This document shows, in pieces, positions 34,188-39,785 of a stretch of 39,785 nt of DNA. A program made the translations under genes and the position numbers. The notes under the pieces were generated by a model, which worked only from the letters and a program-made list of their open reading frames with translations, was not told the origin of the DNA and searched no databases. The stretch is from an uncultured Clostridia bacterium (lineage in GTDB: Bacteria; Bacillota; Clostridia; Oscillospirales; Acutalibacteraceae). The DNA lies in assembly GCA_946500295.1 (NCBI GenBank), contig CAMMVF010000024.1:1-39785 (forward strand), read 5' to 3'. Positions within the stretch are counted from its first letter, which is position 1. Each line of letters starts with the position of its first letter.

Positions 34188-35741
34188 ATGGAAGTATGGT
34201 TAGCGATACTGCTGCTGGTTGTGGTCGCTGTTGTCTGCGTTGGCGCAGGTTTTTTTGTTGGCATGAACCACAGAAAAAAAGTTGCTGAGGCCGAGATAGG
34301 TTCTGCTGAACAGGAGGCCAAGCGAATTGTCAGCGAAGCACTAAAAACCGCGGAAGCTAAGAAAAAGGAAACCATATTGGAAGGCAAGGACGAACTGCAT
34401 CGTCTGAGAAATGAATCTGAAAAGGAAATTGCCGAGAGAAGGAGAGAGGTTCAGCGTCAGGAGAGAAGAATTCAGAACAAGGAAGAAGCTCTTGACAAAA
34501 AACTGGAAAATCTTGAGGCAAAGGAAGAAAACGTTGCAAAAAGATTAAAGGCCGCTGAAGAAAAAATGCTCGAGGCGGATTCAATCAAGAAAAGTCAATT
34601 TGAGGTACTCGAGAGGATTTCAGGATTTACAGCGGAACAGGCAAAGGCTATGCTGCTAAATCAACTCGATGAGGAGCTGACCCATGAGAAGGCTGCAAAA
34701 ATTCTCGACTATGAAAGTCAACTCAAGGAGGAATCCGAAAAAATCGCAAGAAAGATTATCTCTCTTGCAATCCAGCGTTGTGCCGCCGACCAGGTGGCAG
34801 AGTCTACTGTCTCCGTTGTACCGCTGCCCAATGACGAGATGAAGGGCAGAATCATCGGACGAGAGGGAAGAAACATACGAACTATAGAAACGCTTACAGG
34901 CGTCGATTTAATTATCGACGATACACCGGAGGCAATTACCCTGTCCTGCTTTGAGCCGGTCAGGCGTGAGGTCGCAAGGATCGCCCTTGAGAAGCTGATT
35001 TCAGACGGGCGAATCCATCCGGCAAGAATAGAAGAGATGGTCGATAAGGCAAGACGTGAAGTAGAGCACACAATCAAGCAGGAGGGCGAAAGAACTATTA
35101 TCGCTGCCGGCGTCAACAACGTACATCCGGAGCTTGTCAAGCTTTTGGGTAAGCTGCGCTATCGCACCAGCTACGGTCAAAACGTGTTGAACCATTCCCT
35201 TGAGGTATCATACCTCGCCGGTATGATGGCAAGCGAGCTTGGGCTTGATCCGACTATCGCAAAGCGCGCCGGACTTCTCCACGATATAGGAAAGGCGCTT
35301 GACCACGAGATGGAAGGCTCTCACATCGAACTGGGAGTAGAGGTCTGTCGCAAGTATAAAGAGAGCGAGGCAGTAATCCATGCTATTCACGCTCACCATG
35401 GAGATATCGAACCGAGAACCATTGTTGCCTGCTTGGTACAGGCTGCCGACGCTATTTCAGCAGCTCGCCCGGGCGCAAGGAGAGAAAATCTCGAAAACTA
35501 CATCAAGAGACTGCAAAAGCTTGAGGAAGTTGCCTCATCATTTGACGGGGTTGAGAGCTGCTATGCTATACAGGCAGGACGCGAGATTAGAATTCTTGTT
35601 AAGCCCGAGGTCATAAACGACGAGGCAATGATACCGCTTTCACGCGAAATATGCAAAAAGATTGAGTCTGACTTGGAGTATCCGGGGCAGATAAAAGTCA
35701 ATATTATTCGTGAAAGCAGGGCAGTAAACTACGCAAAATAA
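34188..35741 (+). CDS. rny: Ribonuclease Y
   Basis: RNase Y is the membrane-anchored endoribonuclease that starts mRNA decay in many Firmicutes. The 517-residue product has one N-terminal membrane helix (about 4-25), a long charged coiled coil (about 30-200), a KH RNA-binding domain with [11 protein letters not shown] (about 225), and an HD hydrolase domain with [12 protein letters not shown] (about 362-373) and HHGDIEP. AGGAGGTG lies 8 nt before the ATG at 34188, so the in-frame ATG at 34155 is not the start. It is followed by a strong terminator. Confidence 0.97.
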   Translation: MEVWLAILLLVVVAVVCVGAGFFVGMNHRKKVAEAEIGSAEQEAKRIVSEALKTAEAKKKETILEGKDELHRLRNESEKEIAERRREVQRQERRIQNKEEALDKKLENLEAKEENVAKRLKAAEEKMLEADSIKKSQFEVLERISGFTAEQAKAMLLNQLDEELTHEKAAKILDYESQLKEESEKIARKIISLAIQRCAADQVAESTVSVVPLPNDEMKGRIIGREGRNIRTIETLTGVDLIIDDTPEAITLSCFEPVRREVARIALEKLISDGRIHPARIEEMVDKARREVEHTIKQEGERTIIAAGVNNVHPELVKLLGKLRYRTSYGQNVLNHSLEVSYLAGMMASELGLDPTIAKRAGLLHDIGKALDHEMEGSHIELGVEVCRKYKESEAVIHAIHAHHGDIEPRTIVACLVQAADAISAARPGARRENLENYIKRLQKLEEVASSFDGVESCYAIQAGREIRILVKPEVINDEAMIPLSREICKKIESDLEYPGQIKVNIIRESRAVNYAK

Positions 35742-35752
35742 ATACACTACCA

Positions 35753-35794
35753 TAAATTTAAGCTCTGTCGGGTTTCCGGCAGAGCTTAAATTTT
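35753..35794 (+). terminator. Terminator of rny
   Basis: A stem of about 19 bp (TAAATTTAAGCTCTG with CCGG-closed GTTT loop) with a T-rich 3' arm lies 11 bp past the stop codon. Confidence 0.85.
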
Positions 35795-35808
35795 AGCAAT
35801 ATACTCTC

Positions 35809-35837
35809 TTTACAATCAGTATTACTTATGATAAAAT
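35809..35837 (+). promoter_or_regulatory. Sigma-A promoter of proBA
   Basis: TTTACA (35809-35814), a 17-bp spacer and TAAAAT (35832-35837) lie 33 bp before the preferred proB start. Confidence 0.7.
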
Positions 35838-35870
35838 TTTTATATATACATGTTAAGGATGGATAAGAAA

Positions 35871-36698
35871 ATGGGAGAAAAAATCGTGGTTAAGGTCGGC
35901 ACCTCGACTCTGACCTACGAAAATGGAATACTAAATCTAAGAAGAATGGAACGGCTGTGCAAAGTACTGTGCGATTTGCAAAACAGCGGGAATAAAATCC
36001 TTTTAGTCACCTCAGGGGCAATCGGTGTTGGCATGGGTAAACTCTCATTGCCGAGCAGACCAAAGGAAACAAAAAAATTGCAGGCTCTAGCCGCAGTAGG
36101 GCAGTGCGAGCTGATGTTTATGTATGACAAATTCTTCGGAGAGTACAATCATACCGTAGCTCAACTATTGCTTACCAAGCACGTTATGGAAACGCAGCAC
36201 AAACAGGACAACGTAAATAACACAATAGAGACGCTGTTTGAAATGAATATTCTCCCCATAGTAAACGAAAACGATACCGTCGCAATCGACGAAATCCCGG
36301 GAGAATGCTTCGGCGACAACGATATGCTCTCTGCTATGGTCGCCTCTTTGATTCGAGCCGACAGGCTGGTTATATTGTCTGATATTGACGGATTATATGA
36401 CAAAAACCCAAAAGAGTTCAGCGATGCAAAATTGATTAATTATATTCCGAGAATAAATGAGAAAATCTTTGAAATGGCAGCTGACGGAGCAGGCTCAAAC
36501 AGAGGAACGGGCGGAATGAAAACCAAGCTCAGTGCCGCAATGCACGCAACAAACGCAGGAATTAAGTGCAGTATTATAAACGGGCAAAAGCCTGAAGCGC
36601 TGTACGATTTGATTGAAGGAAAAGAAATCGGCACTACCTTTGCTCCACAACACACGAATGAATCAACACAGAAGGGTGATACAAATGACAACACTTGA
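35871..36698 (+). CDS. proB: Glutamate 5-kinase
   Basis: This catalyses the first step of proline synthesis, phosphorylation of glutamate. The 275-residue protein is an amino-acid kinase fold: VVKVGTSTLT at the N-terminus, LVTSGAIGVGMGKL, the NENDTVA substrate loop, LSDIDGLYDKNP and the GTGGMKTKLSAA segment. The C-terminal PUA domain of longer ProB proteins is absent. AAGGATGG precedes the ATG at 35871; the upstream ATGs (35850, 35859) overlap or abut that site. The stop codon overlaps the proA start, so the two are coupled. Confidence 0.95.
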   Translation: MGEKIVVKVGTSTLTYENGILNLRRMERLCKVLCDLQNSGNKILLVTSGAIGVGMGKLSLPSRPKETKKLQALAAVGQCELMFMYDKFFGEYNHTVAQLLLTKHVMETQHKQDNVNNTIETLFEMNILPIVNENDTVAIDEIPGECFGDNDMLSAMVASLIRADRLVILSDIDGLYDKNPKEFSDAKLINYIPRINEKIFEMAADGAGSNRGTGGMKTKLSAAMHATNAGIKCSIINGQKPEALYDLIEGKEIGTTFAPQHTNESTQKGDTNDNT

Positions 36699-37929
36699 GA
36701 AAATGGGAAAAAACGCAAAATCCGCCAGTCGGATTTTAGCTGTAGCTGGCGGTAAGAAAAATGCGGCTTTGCACGCCATTGCCAAGGGCTTGAGGGATTG
36801 CGCCGAAGAAATTAAAAAGGCAAACGCCGTTGACATTGAAAACGGCAGAGAATCCGGACTGAGGGAATCTCTTATCGACAGGCTTTTGCTTACCGATGCA
36901 AGAATTGAAGGTATGGCGGCAGGCTGCGAGCAGGTAGCGGCGCTCAAAGACCCGATAGGCGAAACACTTAGCGGAAGCGTCCTCGAAAACGGTCTTGAGG
37001 TGAGAAAAATCAGAGTACCAATGGGCGTTATCGGTATTATCTTTGAGGCAAGACCGAACGTCACTGCCGACGCTGCGGCTCTGTGCCTTAAAGCTGGCAG
37101 CGCTGTAATTTTAAGGGGCGGCAAGGAGGCCATTAACTCCAATAAATGTATAGCCGCAATTATGAGGCAGGCTATACAATCAGTTGGACTTCCCATAGAC
37201 TGTATTCAGCTCGTTGAGGACACAACCAGACAATCATCAATAGAAATGATGGGACTTAGCGATTATCTCGATTTACTTATCCCCCGAGGTGGAGCAGGAC
37301 TTATAAAGGCTGTAGTTGAAAATTCAAAGGTACCCGTAATAGAGACCGGTGTTGGAAACTGTCATGTATATGTAGACGAAAGTGCAGATCTTGAGATGGC
37401 TGCCAATATAATTTTTAACGCGAAGACCTCCCGTCCGTCGGTTTGCAATGCTATCGAGACTGTTCTTGTGCACAAAAATATTGCGGCAAAAGCCTTGCCT
37501 ATAATAAAAGCGAGACTTGATGAGAAGAACGTTGAAATCCACGGTTGCGAGAAAACTAAGGAAATTCTCGGCGACAGCATTATTACTGCGACCGAGGACG
37601 ATTGGTACACCGAGTACCTTGATTTAAAAATTGCAATGCGTGTTGTAGACAGCCTAGAAGCGGCTATAGAGCACATAGCAAAATACTCCAGCGGACACAG
37701 CGAATGTATAGTTACAGAGGACTATGAAAACTCTCGTATATTCACTGCCGGAGTAGACAGTGCGGCAGTATATGTAAATGCATCTACTCGATTTACCGAC
37801 GGCGGTGAATTTGGTCTCGGCGCAGAAATAGGAATATCTACCCAAAAACTTCATGCCAGAGGACCTATGGGCTTAAACGAGCTCACCTCAATGAAGTTCA
37901 TTATAAACGGCAACGGACAAATCAGATAA
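36685..37929 (+). CDS. proA: Glutamate-5-semialdehyde dehydrogenase (gamma-glutamyl phosphate reductase)
   Basis: The second proline-synthesis enzyme reduces glutamyl 5-phosphate with NADPH. The 414-residue aldehyde-dehydrogenase-fold protein has RVPMGVIGIIFEARPNVT-type cofactor sequences (IRVPMGVIG, EARPNVTADAA), the LIPRGGAGLI loop, the catalytic cysteine in RPSVCNAIE (about Cys254) and the C-terminal GEFGLGAEIGISTQ. The ATG at 36685 has AAGGGTG upstream and overlaps the end of proB by 14 bp. Confidence 0.96.
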   Translation: MTTLEKMGKNAKSASRILAVAGGKKNAALHAIAKGLRDCAEEIKKANAVDIENGRESGLRESLIDRLLLTDARIEGMAAGCEQVAALKDPIGETLSGSVLENGLEVRKIRVPMGVIGIIFEARPNVTADAAALCLKAGSAVILRGGKEAINSNKCIAAIMRQAIQSVGLPIDCIQLVEDTTRQSSIEMMGLSDYLDLLIPRGGAGLIKAVVENSKVPVIETGVGNCHVYVDESADLEMAANIIFNAKTSRPSVCNAIETVLVHKNIAAKALPIIKARLDEKNVEIHGCEKTKEILGDSIITATEDDWYTEYLDLKIAMRVVDSLEAAIEHIAKYSSGHSECIVTEDYENSRIFTAGVDSAAVYVNASTRFTDGGEFGLGAEIGISTQKLHARGPMGLNELTSMKFIINGNGQIR

Positions 37930-37951
37930 TCTATAAAAATATGCTTTTCAC

Positions 37952-38004
37952 AATCAAACTCAAGCCGCACTTTTATTTTAGAGTGCGGCTTGAGTTTGAT
38001 TTTA
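37952..38004 (+). terminator. Terminator of proBA
   Basis: A perfect stem of about 19 bp (AATCAAACTCAAGCCGCACT and its complement) around TTTATTTTAG ends in TTTT, 23 bp past the proA stop. It separates proBA from the peptide cassette array. Confidence 0.9.
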
Positions 38005-38024
38005 TGAAGTTTTATTTTGTAAGC

Positions 38025-38053
38025 TTGCCAAACATTTGTTTTTATGATAAAAT
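38025..38053 (+). promoter_or_regulatory. Sense promoter, cassette 1
   Basis: TTGCCA (38025-38030), a 17-bp spacer and TAAAAT (38048-38053). The predicted RNA starts near 38060, at the left inverted arm. Confidence 0.75.
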
Positions 38054-38128
38054 AATTGCCGTAAGGAACAGCGGCGGTTGTTCTGCACCCCTTTGAGTCT
38101 TTCTCAGACTCGGAGAGGGGGTGAGTAC

Positions 38129-38200
38129 ATGATAGAGATGCTTTTGTGTGTACTTTTTATGGTAACGCTCATCGAATTCATAAAACTCTTAAAAAAATAA
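38129..38200 (+). CDS. Cassette 1 hydrophobic peptide (candidate type I toxin), 23 residues
   Basis: The peptide starts MIEMLLCVLF, is hydrophobic through residue 15, has the invariant Glu16 and ends KLLKK. It is a single short membrane helix with a basic tail, the form of type I toxins. GGGGGTGA stands 4 nt before ATG and pairs with CACCCC upstream (about 38086-38123), so translation should need structural opening. The stop codon runs directly into the hairpin AACCGCC. The coding sequence is identical to cassette 4 at the nucleotide level. Toxicity is inferred, not shown. Confidence 0.8.
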   Translation: MIEMLLCVLFMVTLIEFIKLLKK

Positions 38201-38279
38201 CCGCCCTGTACTGCAACTACAAGGCGATTACTAAATATTAATTGCTATTTGTGTGCAGAACAGCGTAGCCGTTCCTTAC
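38191..38279 (-). ncRNA. Cassette 1 antisense RNA (candidate antitoxin), about 89 nt
   Basis: The minus-strand promoter TTGACT (38309-38314), 17 bp, TATAAT (38286-38291) should start RNA near 38279. The RNA crosses the right inverted arm, forms the AACCGCC-type hairpin and meets a T7 tract made from the peptide's terminal lysine codons (38191-38197). It is complementary to the 3' end of the peptide mRNA. The ends are estimates. Confidence 0.65.
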
Positions 38280-38285
38280 ACCTTT

Positions 38286-38387
38286 ATTATACGCAGGTTT
38301 ATTCAAAAAGTCAACACCTCGGATATTAATTTTCCGGGGTGATTTTAATTTGCGAATCTTGTCAATCAATTATTTTTATGGTAAAAT
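38286..38387. promoter_or_regulatory. Junction of cassettes 1 and 2: antisense promoter, bidirectional terminator, sense promoter
   Basis: In order: minus-strand promoter (38286-38314), hairpin CACCTCGG/CCGGGGTG (38315-38341) followed by ATTTTAATTT, and plus-strand promoter TTGTCA (38359-38364), 17 bp, TAAAAT (38382-38387). The hairpin touches the -35 of the antisense promoter, so all elements are packed within about 100 bp. The same order recurs at 38616-38717, 38953-39048, 39288-39386 and 39623-39724. Confidence 0.75.
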
Positions 38388-38458
38388 ACTGCCGTAAGGA
38401 ACGGCGGCGGTTGTTCTGCACCCCCAATATCTTTTTTGATAGAAAGGGGGTGAAGCTG

Positions 38459-38533
38459 ATGGCTAAAATGTCACTAGTGATTATATTTCTGGCATTGCTC
38501 GTAGAGCTTGTTAGTTTATATAAAAAGAAGTAA
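38459..38533 (+). CDS. Cassette 2 hydrophobic peptide, 24 residues
   Basis: It begins MAKMSLVIIFLALL, with Glu16, and ends SLYKKK. GGGGGTGAAGCTG precedes the ATG. The Shine-Dalgarno hairpin here uses CACCCCC/GGGGGTG plus an inner ATATC/GATA stem, a different sequence from cassette 1 with the same fold. The longer in-frame start at 38339 crosses the promoter and is not used. Confidence 0.8.
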   Translation: MAKMSLVIIFLALLVELVSLYKKK

Positions 38534-38609
38534 CCGCCCTGTGCTGTCACACTAGGCGGTTATAATTTTAATACGTTTAATTGTGCGGAACAGCGTAGCC
38601 GTTCCTTAC
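38522..38609 (-). ncRNA. Cassette 2 antisense RNA, about 88 nt
   Basis: Promoter TTGACT (38639-38644), 17 bp, TATAAT (38616-38621). The RNA ends at the hairpin AACCGCC/GGGCGGTT followed by ACTTCTTTTT, the complement of the three terminal lysine codons. Confidence 0.65.
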
Positions 38610-38615
38610 ACCTTT

Positions 38616-38717
38616 ATTATACGCAGGTTTATTCAAAAAGTCAACACCTCGGATATTAATTTTCCGGGGTGATTTTAATTTGCGAATCTTGTCAATCAAT
38701 TACTTTTATGGTAAAAT
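38616..38717. promoter_or_regulatory. Junction of cassettes 2 and 3
   Basis: Antisense promoter (38616-38644), CACCTCGG/CCGGGGTG hairpin (38645-38671), then sense promoter TTGTCA (38689-38694), 17 bp, TAAAAT (38712-38717). Confidence 0.75.
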
Positions 38718-38792
38718 ACTCCCGTAAGGAATGGCGGCGGTTGTTCTGCACCCCTTTGAGTTTTACTTAAACTCGGGAAGGGGGTGGCGCTG

Positions 38793-38867
38793 ATGGATAA
38801 TTTACCATTGGTAATTATATTTCTGGTTTTACTCATTGAGTTGATCAGTTTATATAAAAAGAAGTAA
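38793..38867 (+). CDS. Cassette 3 hydrophobic peptide, 24 residues
   Basis: It begins MDNLPLVIIFLVLL, with Glu16, and ends SLYKKK. The Shine-Dalgarno hairpin has CACCCC/GGGGGTG and an inner GAGTTT/AAACTC stem. It differs from cassette 2 mainly at the first five residues and by conservative swaps (Val/Ile, Ala/Val), suggesting selection for a hydrophobic helix. This frame was found by comparing cassettes. Confidence 0.8.
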   Translation: MDNLPLVIIFLVLLIELISLYKKK

Positions 38868-38946
38868 CCGCCCTGTAATGCGAATACAGGACGGTTAAGA
38901 TTTTAATTAACTAACTGTGTGCAGAACAGCTAAAGCCGTTCCTTAC
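38856..38946 (-). ncRNA. Cassette 3 antisense RNA, about 91 nt
   Basis: Promoter TTGACT (38976-38981), 17 bp, TATAAT (38953-38958). The terminator stem AACCGTCCTGTA/TACAGGGCGGTT is followed by ACTTCTTTTT. Confidence 0.65.
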
Positions 38947-38952
38947 ATATTT

Positions 38953-39048
38953 ATTATACGCAGGTTTATTTCAAAAGTCAACACCTCGGAATAATTTCCG
39001 GGGATTTTATTTTACTGTCTTGCCAAACATTTGTTTTTATGATAAAAT
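38953..39048. promoter_or_regulatory. Junction of cassettes 3 and 4
   Basis: Antisense promoter (38953-38981), a shorter CACCTCGG/CCGGGG hairpin, then sense promoter TTGCCA (39020-39025), 17 bp, TAAAAT (39043-39048). The sense promoter is of the cassette 1 type. Confidence 0.75.
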
Positions 39049-39123
39049 AATCGCCATAAGGAACGGCGGCGGTTGTTCTGCACCCCTTTGAGTCTTTCTC
39101 AGACTCGGAGAGGGGGTGAGTAC

Positions 39124-39195
39124 ATGATAGAGATGCTTTTGTGTGTACTTTTTATGGTAACGCTCATCGAATTCATAAAACTCTTAAAAAAATAA
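39124..39195 (+). CDS. Cassette 4 hydrophobic peptide, 23 residues, identical to cassette 1
   Basis: The peptide and its coding DNA match cassette 1 exactly (MIEMLLCVLF...KLLKK). The identity extends through the leader hairpin and Shine-Dalgarno and about 15 bp past the stop codon, then diverges (39211 onwards), which suggests recent duplication or gene conversion. Confidence 0.8.
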   Translation: MIEMLLCVLFMVTLIEFIKLLKK

Positions 39196-39281
39196 CCGCC
39201 CTGTACTGCATTACAAGGCGGTTATAGGTGTAATTACCTAAAATCTAACTTATTGTGCGGAACAGCGTAGCCGTTCCTTAC
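39186..39281 (-). ncRNA. Cassette 4 antisense RNA, about 96 nt
   Basis: Promoter TTGACT (39311-39316), 17 bp, TATAAT (39288-39293). The hairpin AACCGCCTTGTA/TACAGGGCGGTT is followed by a T7 tract opposite the terminal lysine codons. Confidence 0.65.
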
Positions 39282-39287
39282 ATTTTT

Positions 39288-39386
39288 ATTATACGCAGAA
39301 TTATGTAAAAAGTCAACACCTCGGAATAATTTCCGGGGTGATTTTAATTTGCGAATCTTGTCAATCAATTACTTTTATGGTAAAAT
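39288..39386. promoter_or_regulatory. Junction of cassettes 4 and 5
   Basis: Antisense promoter (39288-39316), CACCTCGG/CCGGGGTG hairpin followed by ATTTTAATTT, then sense promoter TTGTCA (39358-39363), 17 bp, TAAAAT (39381-39386). Confidence 0.75.
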
Positions 39387-39461
39387 ACTCCCGTAAGGAA
39401 TGGCGGCGGTTGTTCTGCACTCCCTTGGGCTTTTCTTAAGTCCGGAAAGGGGGTGAAGCTA

Positions 39462-39533
39462 ATGACTGAATTAGTCTTAGTGATTATTTTATTATTTTTG
39501 CTCAACGAGCTTTTTAATAAAATAAAAAAATAA
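39462..39533 (+). CDS. Cassette 5 hydrophobic peptide, 23 residues
   Basis: It begins MTELVLVIILLFLL, has Glu16 and ends FNKIKK; it is the most diverged of the five. GGGGGTGAAGCTA precedes the ATG. The hairpin keeps its fold with CACTCCC/GGGGGTG (one C-G pair replaced by T-G) and GGGCTT/AAGTCC. Confidence 0.8.
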   Translation: MTELVLVIILLFLLNELFNKIKK

Positions 39534-39616
39534 CCGCCCTGTACTGCCAATACAGGACGGCTACATCTTTTTGTAACCAATAGTAATTTGTGCGGAACAG
39601 CGTAGCCGTTCCTTAC
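39524..39616 (-). ncRNA. Cassette 5 antisense RNA, about 93 nt
   Basis: Promoter TTGACT (39646-39651), 17 bp, TATAAT (39623-39628). The hairpin GCCGTCCTGTA/TACAGGGCGGT is followed by a T7 tract. Confidence 0.65.
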
Positions 39617-39622
39617 ACCTTT

Positions 39623-39724
39623 ATTATACGCAGAATTATGTAAAAAGTCAACACCTCGGATATTAATTTTCCGGGGTGATTTTAATTTGCGAATCTTGTC
39701 AATCAATTACTTTTATGGTAAAAT
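39623..39724. promoter_or_regulatory. Junction of cassettes 5 and 6
   Basis: Antisense promoter (39623-39651), CACCTCGG/CCGGGGTG hairpin, then sense promoter TTGTCA (39696-39701), 17 bp, TAAAAT (39719-39724) for a sixth cassette. Its leader (39731-39785) matches cassette 5 up to the window edge, before its peptide frame. Confidence 0.75.
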
Positions 39725-39785
39725 ACTCCCGTAAGGAACGGCGGCGGTTGTTCTGCACTCCCTTGGGCTTTTCTTAAGTCCGGAA

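Larger units (their letters stand above)
38025..39785. repeat. Tandem array of at least six type I toxin-antitoxin-like cassettes
   Basis: Cassettes begin with the inverted-repeat arm GTAAGGAACGGC...GTTCTGCAC at 38061, 38394, 38724, 39056, 39393 and 39731, giving a period of 330-338 bp; the sixth is cut by the window edge. Each complete unit has, in order: a plus-strand promoter; the left inverted arm; a hairpin of CACCCC with GGGGGTG hiding the Shine-Dalgarno; a 23-24 codon frame; a hairpin from the stop codon onwards (AACCGCC...); the right inverted arm; a minus-strand promoter with perfect 17-bp spacing; and a CACCTCGG/CCGGGGTG hairpin with T-rich flanks. Units 1 and 4 are almost identical; 2, 3, 5 and 6 share another promoter type. 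Confidence 0.9.

Noticed and set aside
39365-39706. 113-codon minus-strand frame across cassettes 5 and 6
   Set aside because: It runs through both promoters, the terminator hairpin and the opposite strand of the peptide frame, with no ribosome binding site.
38025-39785. CRISPR array
   Set aside because: The period is about 330 bp, units include frames and promoters, and the repeats are not short identical units with unique spacers.
38061-39785. Miniature inverted-repeat transposons explaining the cassette array
   Set aside because: The terminal inverted arms would fit, but no target duplications are visible, the units are in regular head-to-tail order, and peptide and RNA pairing are conserved. 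It remains a possible origin for the unit.

Overview
The window looks like chromosome from a starch-degrading, spore-forming anaerobe of the Oscillospirales (Ruminococcaceae), plausibly close to Ruminococcus bromii. This is inferred from content: a secreted X25-type starch-binding protein, a secreted papain-like protease carrying three CBM25 modules, a SCIFF peptide with its radical SAM maturase, SpoVAD and SpoVAE, strong AGGAGG-type ribosome binding sites, and hairpin-rich dispersed intergenic repeats. No tRNA, rRNA, CRISPR array, transposase or phage gene was recognised.

Layout. 1-3337 (minus): large secreted starch-binding protein cut by the window edge. 3514-3736: a short transcription unit for a 27-residue peptide. 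4051-4917: class II fructose-bisphosphate aldolase. 5409-10405 (minus): ECF S component, ABC-F ATPase, tryptophanyl-tRNA synthetase, aminotransferase. 10781-12473 (minus): SCIFF precursor and maturase. 12631-16065 (minus): flavin oxidoreductase, methionyl-tRNA synthetase, OGG1-like glycosylase. 16160-16861: DUF6062-type protein. 17008-20853 (minus): CBM25 protease. 21457-24736 (minus): ilvBNC with a clear promoter. 24733-27323 (minus): tatD, an ArsC/Spx-like gene and a PLP decarboxylase. 27570-29423 (minus): asnB. 29934-33726: spoVAD, PAP2 phosphatase, a membrane protein, a lipoprotein and spoVAE. 34188-37929: RNase Y, then proB-proA.

The most unusual part is the right end, 38025-39785. At least six tandem cassettes of about 330-338 bp each carry a consensus promoter, a Shine-Dalgarno sequence locked in a hairpin, a 23-24 residue hydrophobic peptide ending in lysines, a hairpin just after the stop codon, and a second consensus promoter pointing back to give a short antisense RNA of about 90 nt. 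The arrangement is that of a type I toxin-antitoxin system, amplified in tandem like the Ibs/Sib and Ldr families of E. coli, but I do not recognise the peptide family. Changes between copies preserve the hairpins, which supports selection on RNA structure.

How the genes fit together: the two large secreted proteins at 1-3337 and 17008-20853 suggest extracellular starch and protein handling. The central genes are biosynthesis (branched-chain amino acids, asparagine, proline), translation and repair. The spoVA genes have promoter elements resembling the forespore sigma-G consensus. Starts were moved from the longest open frame to the best ribosome binding site where stated. Promoters and RNA structures were read by eye and have not been computed.
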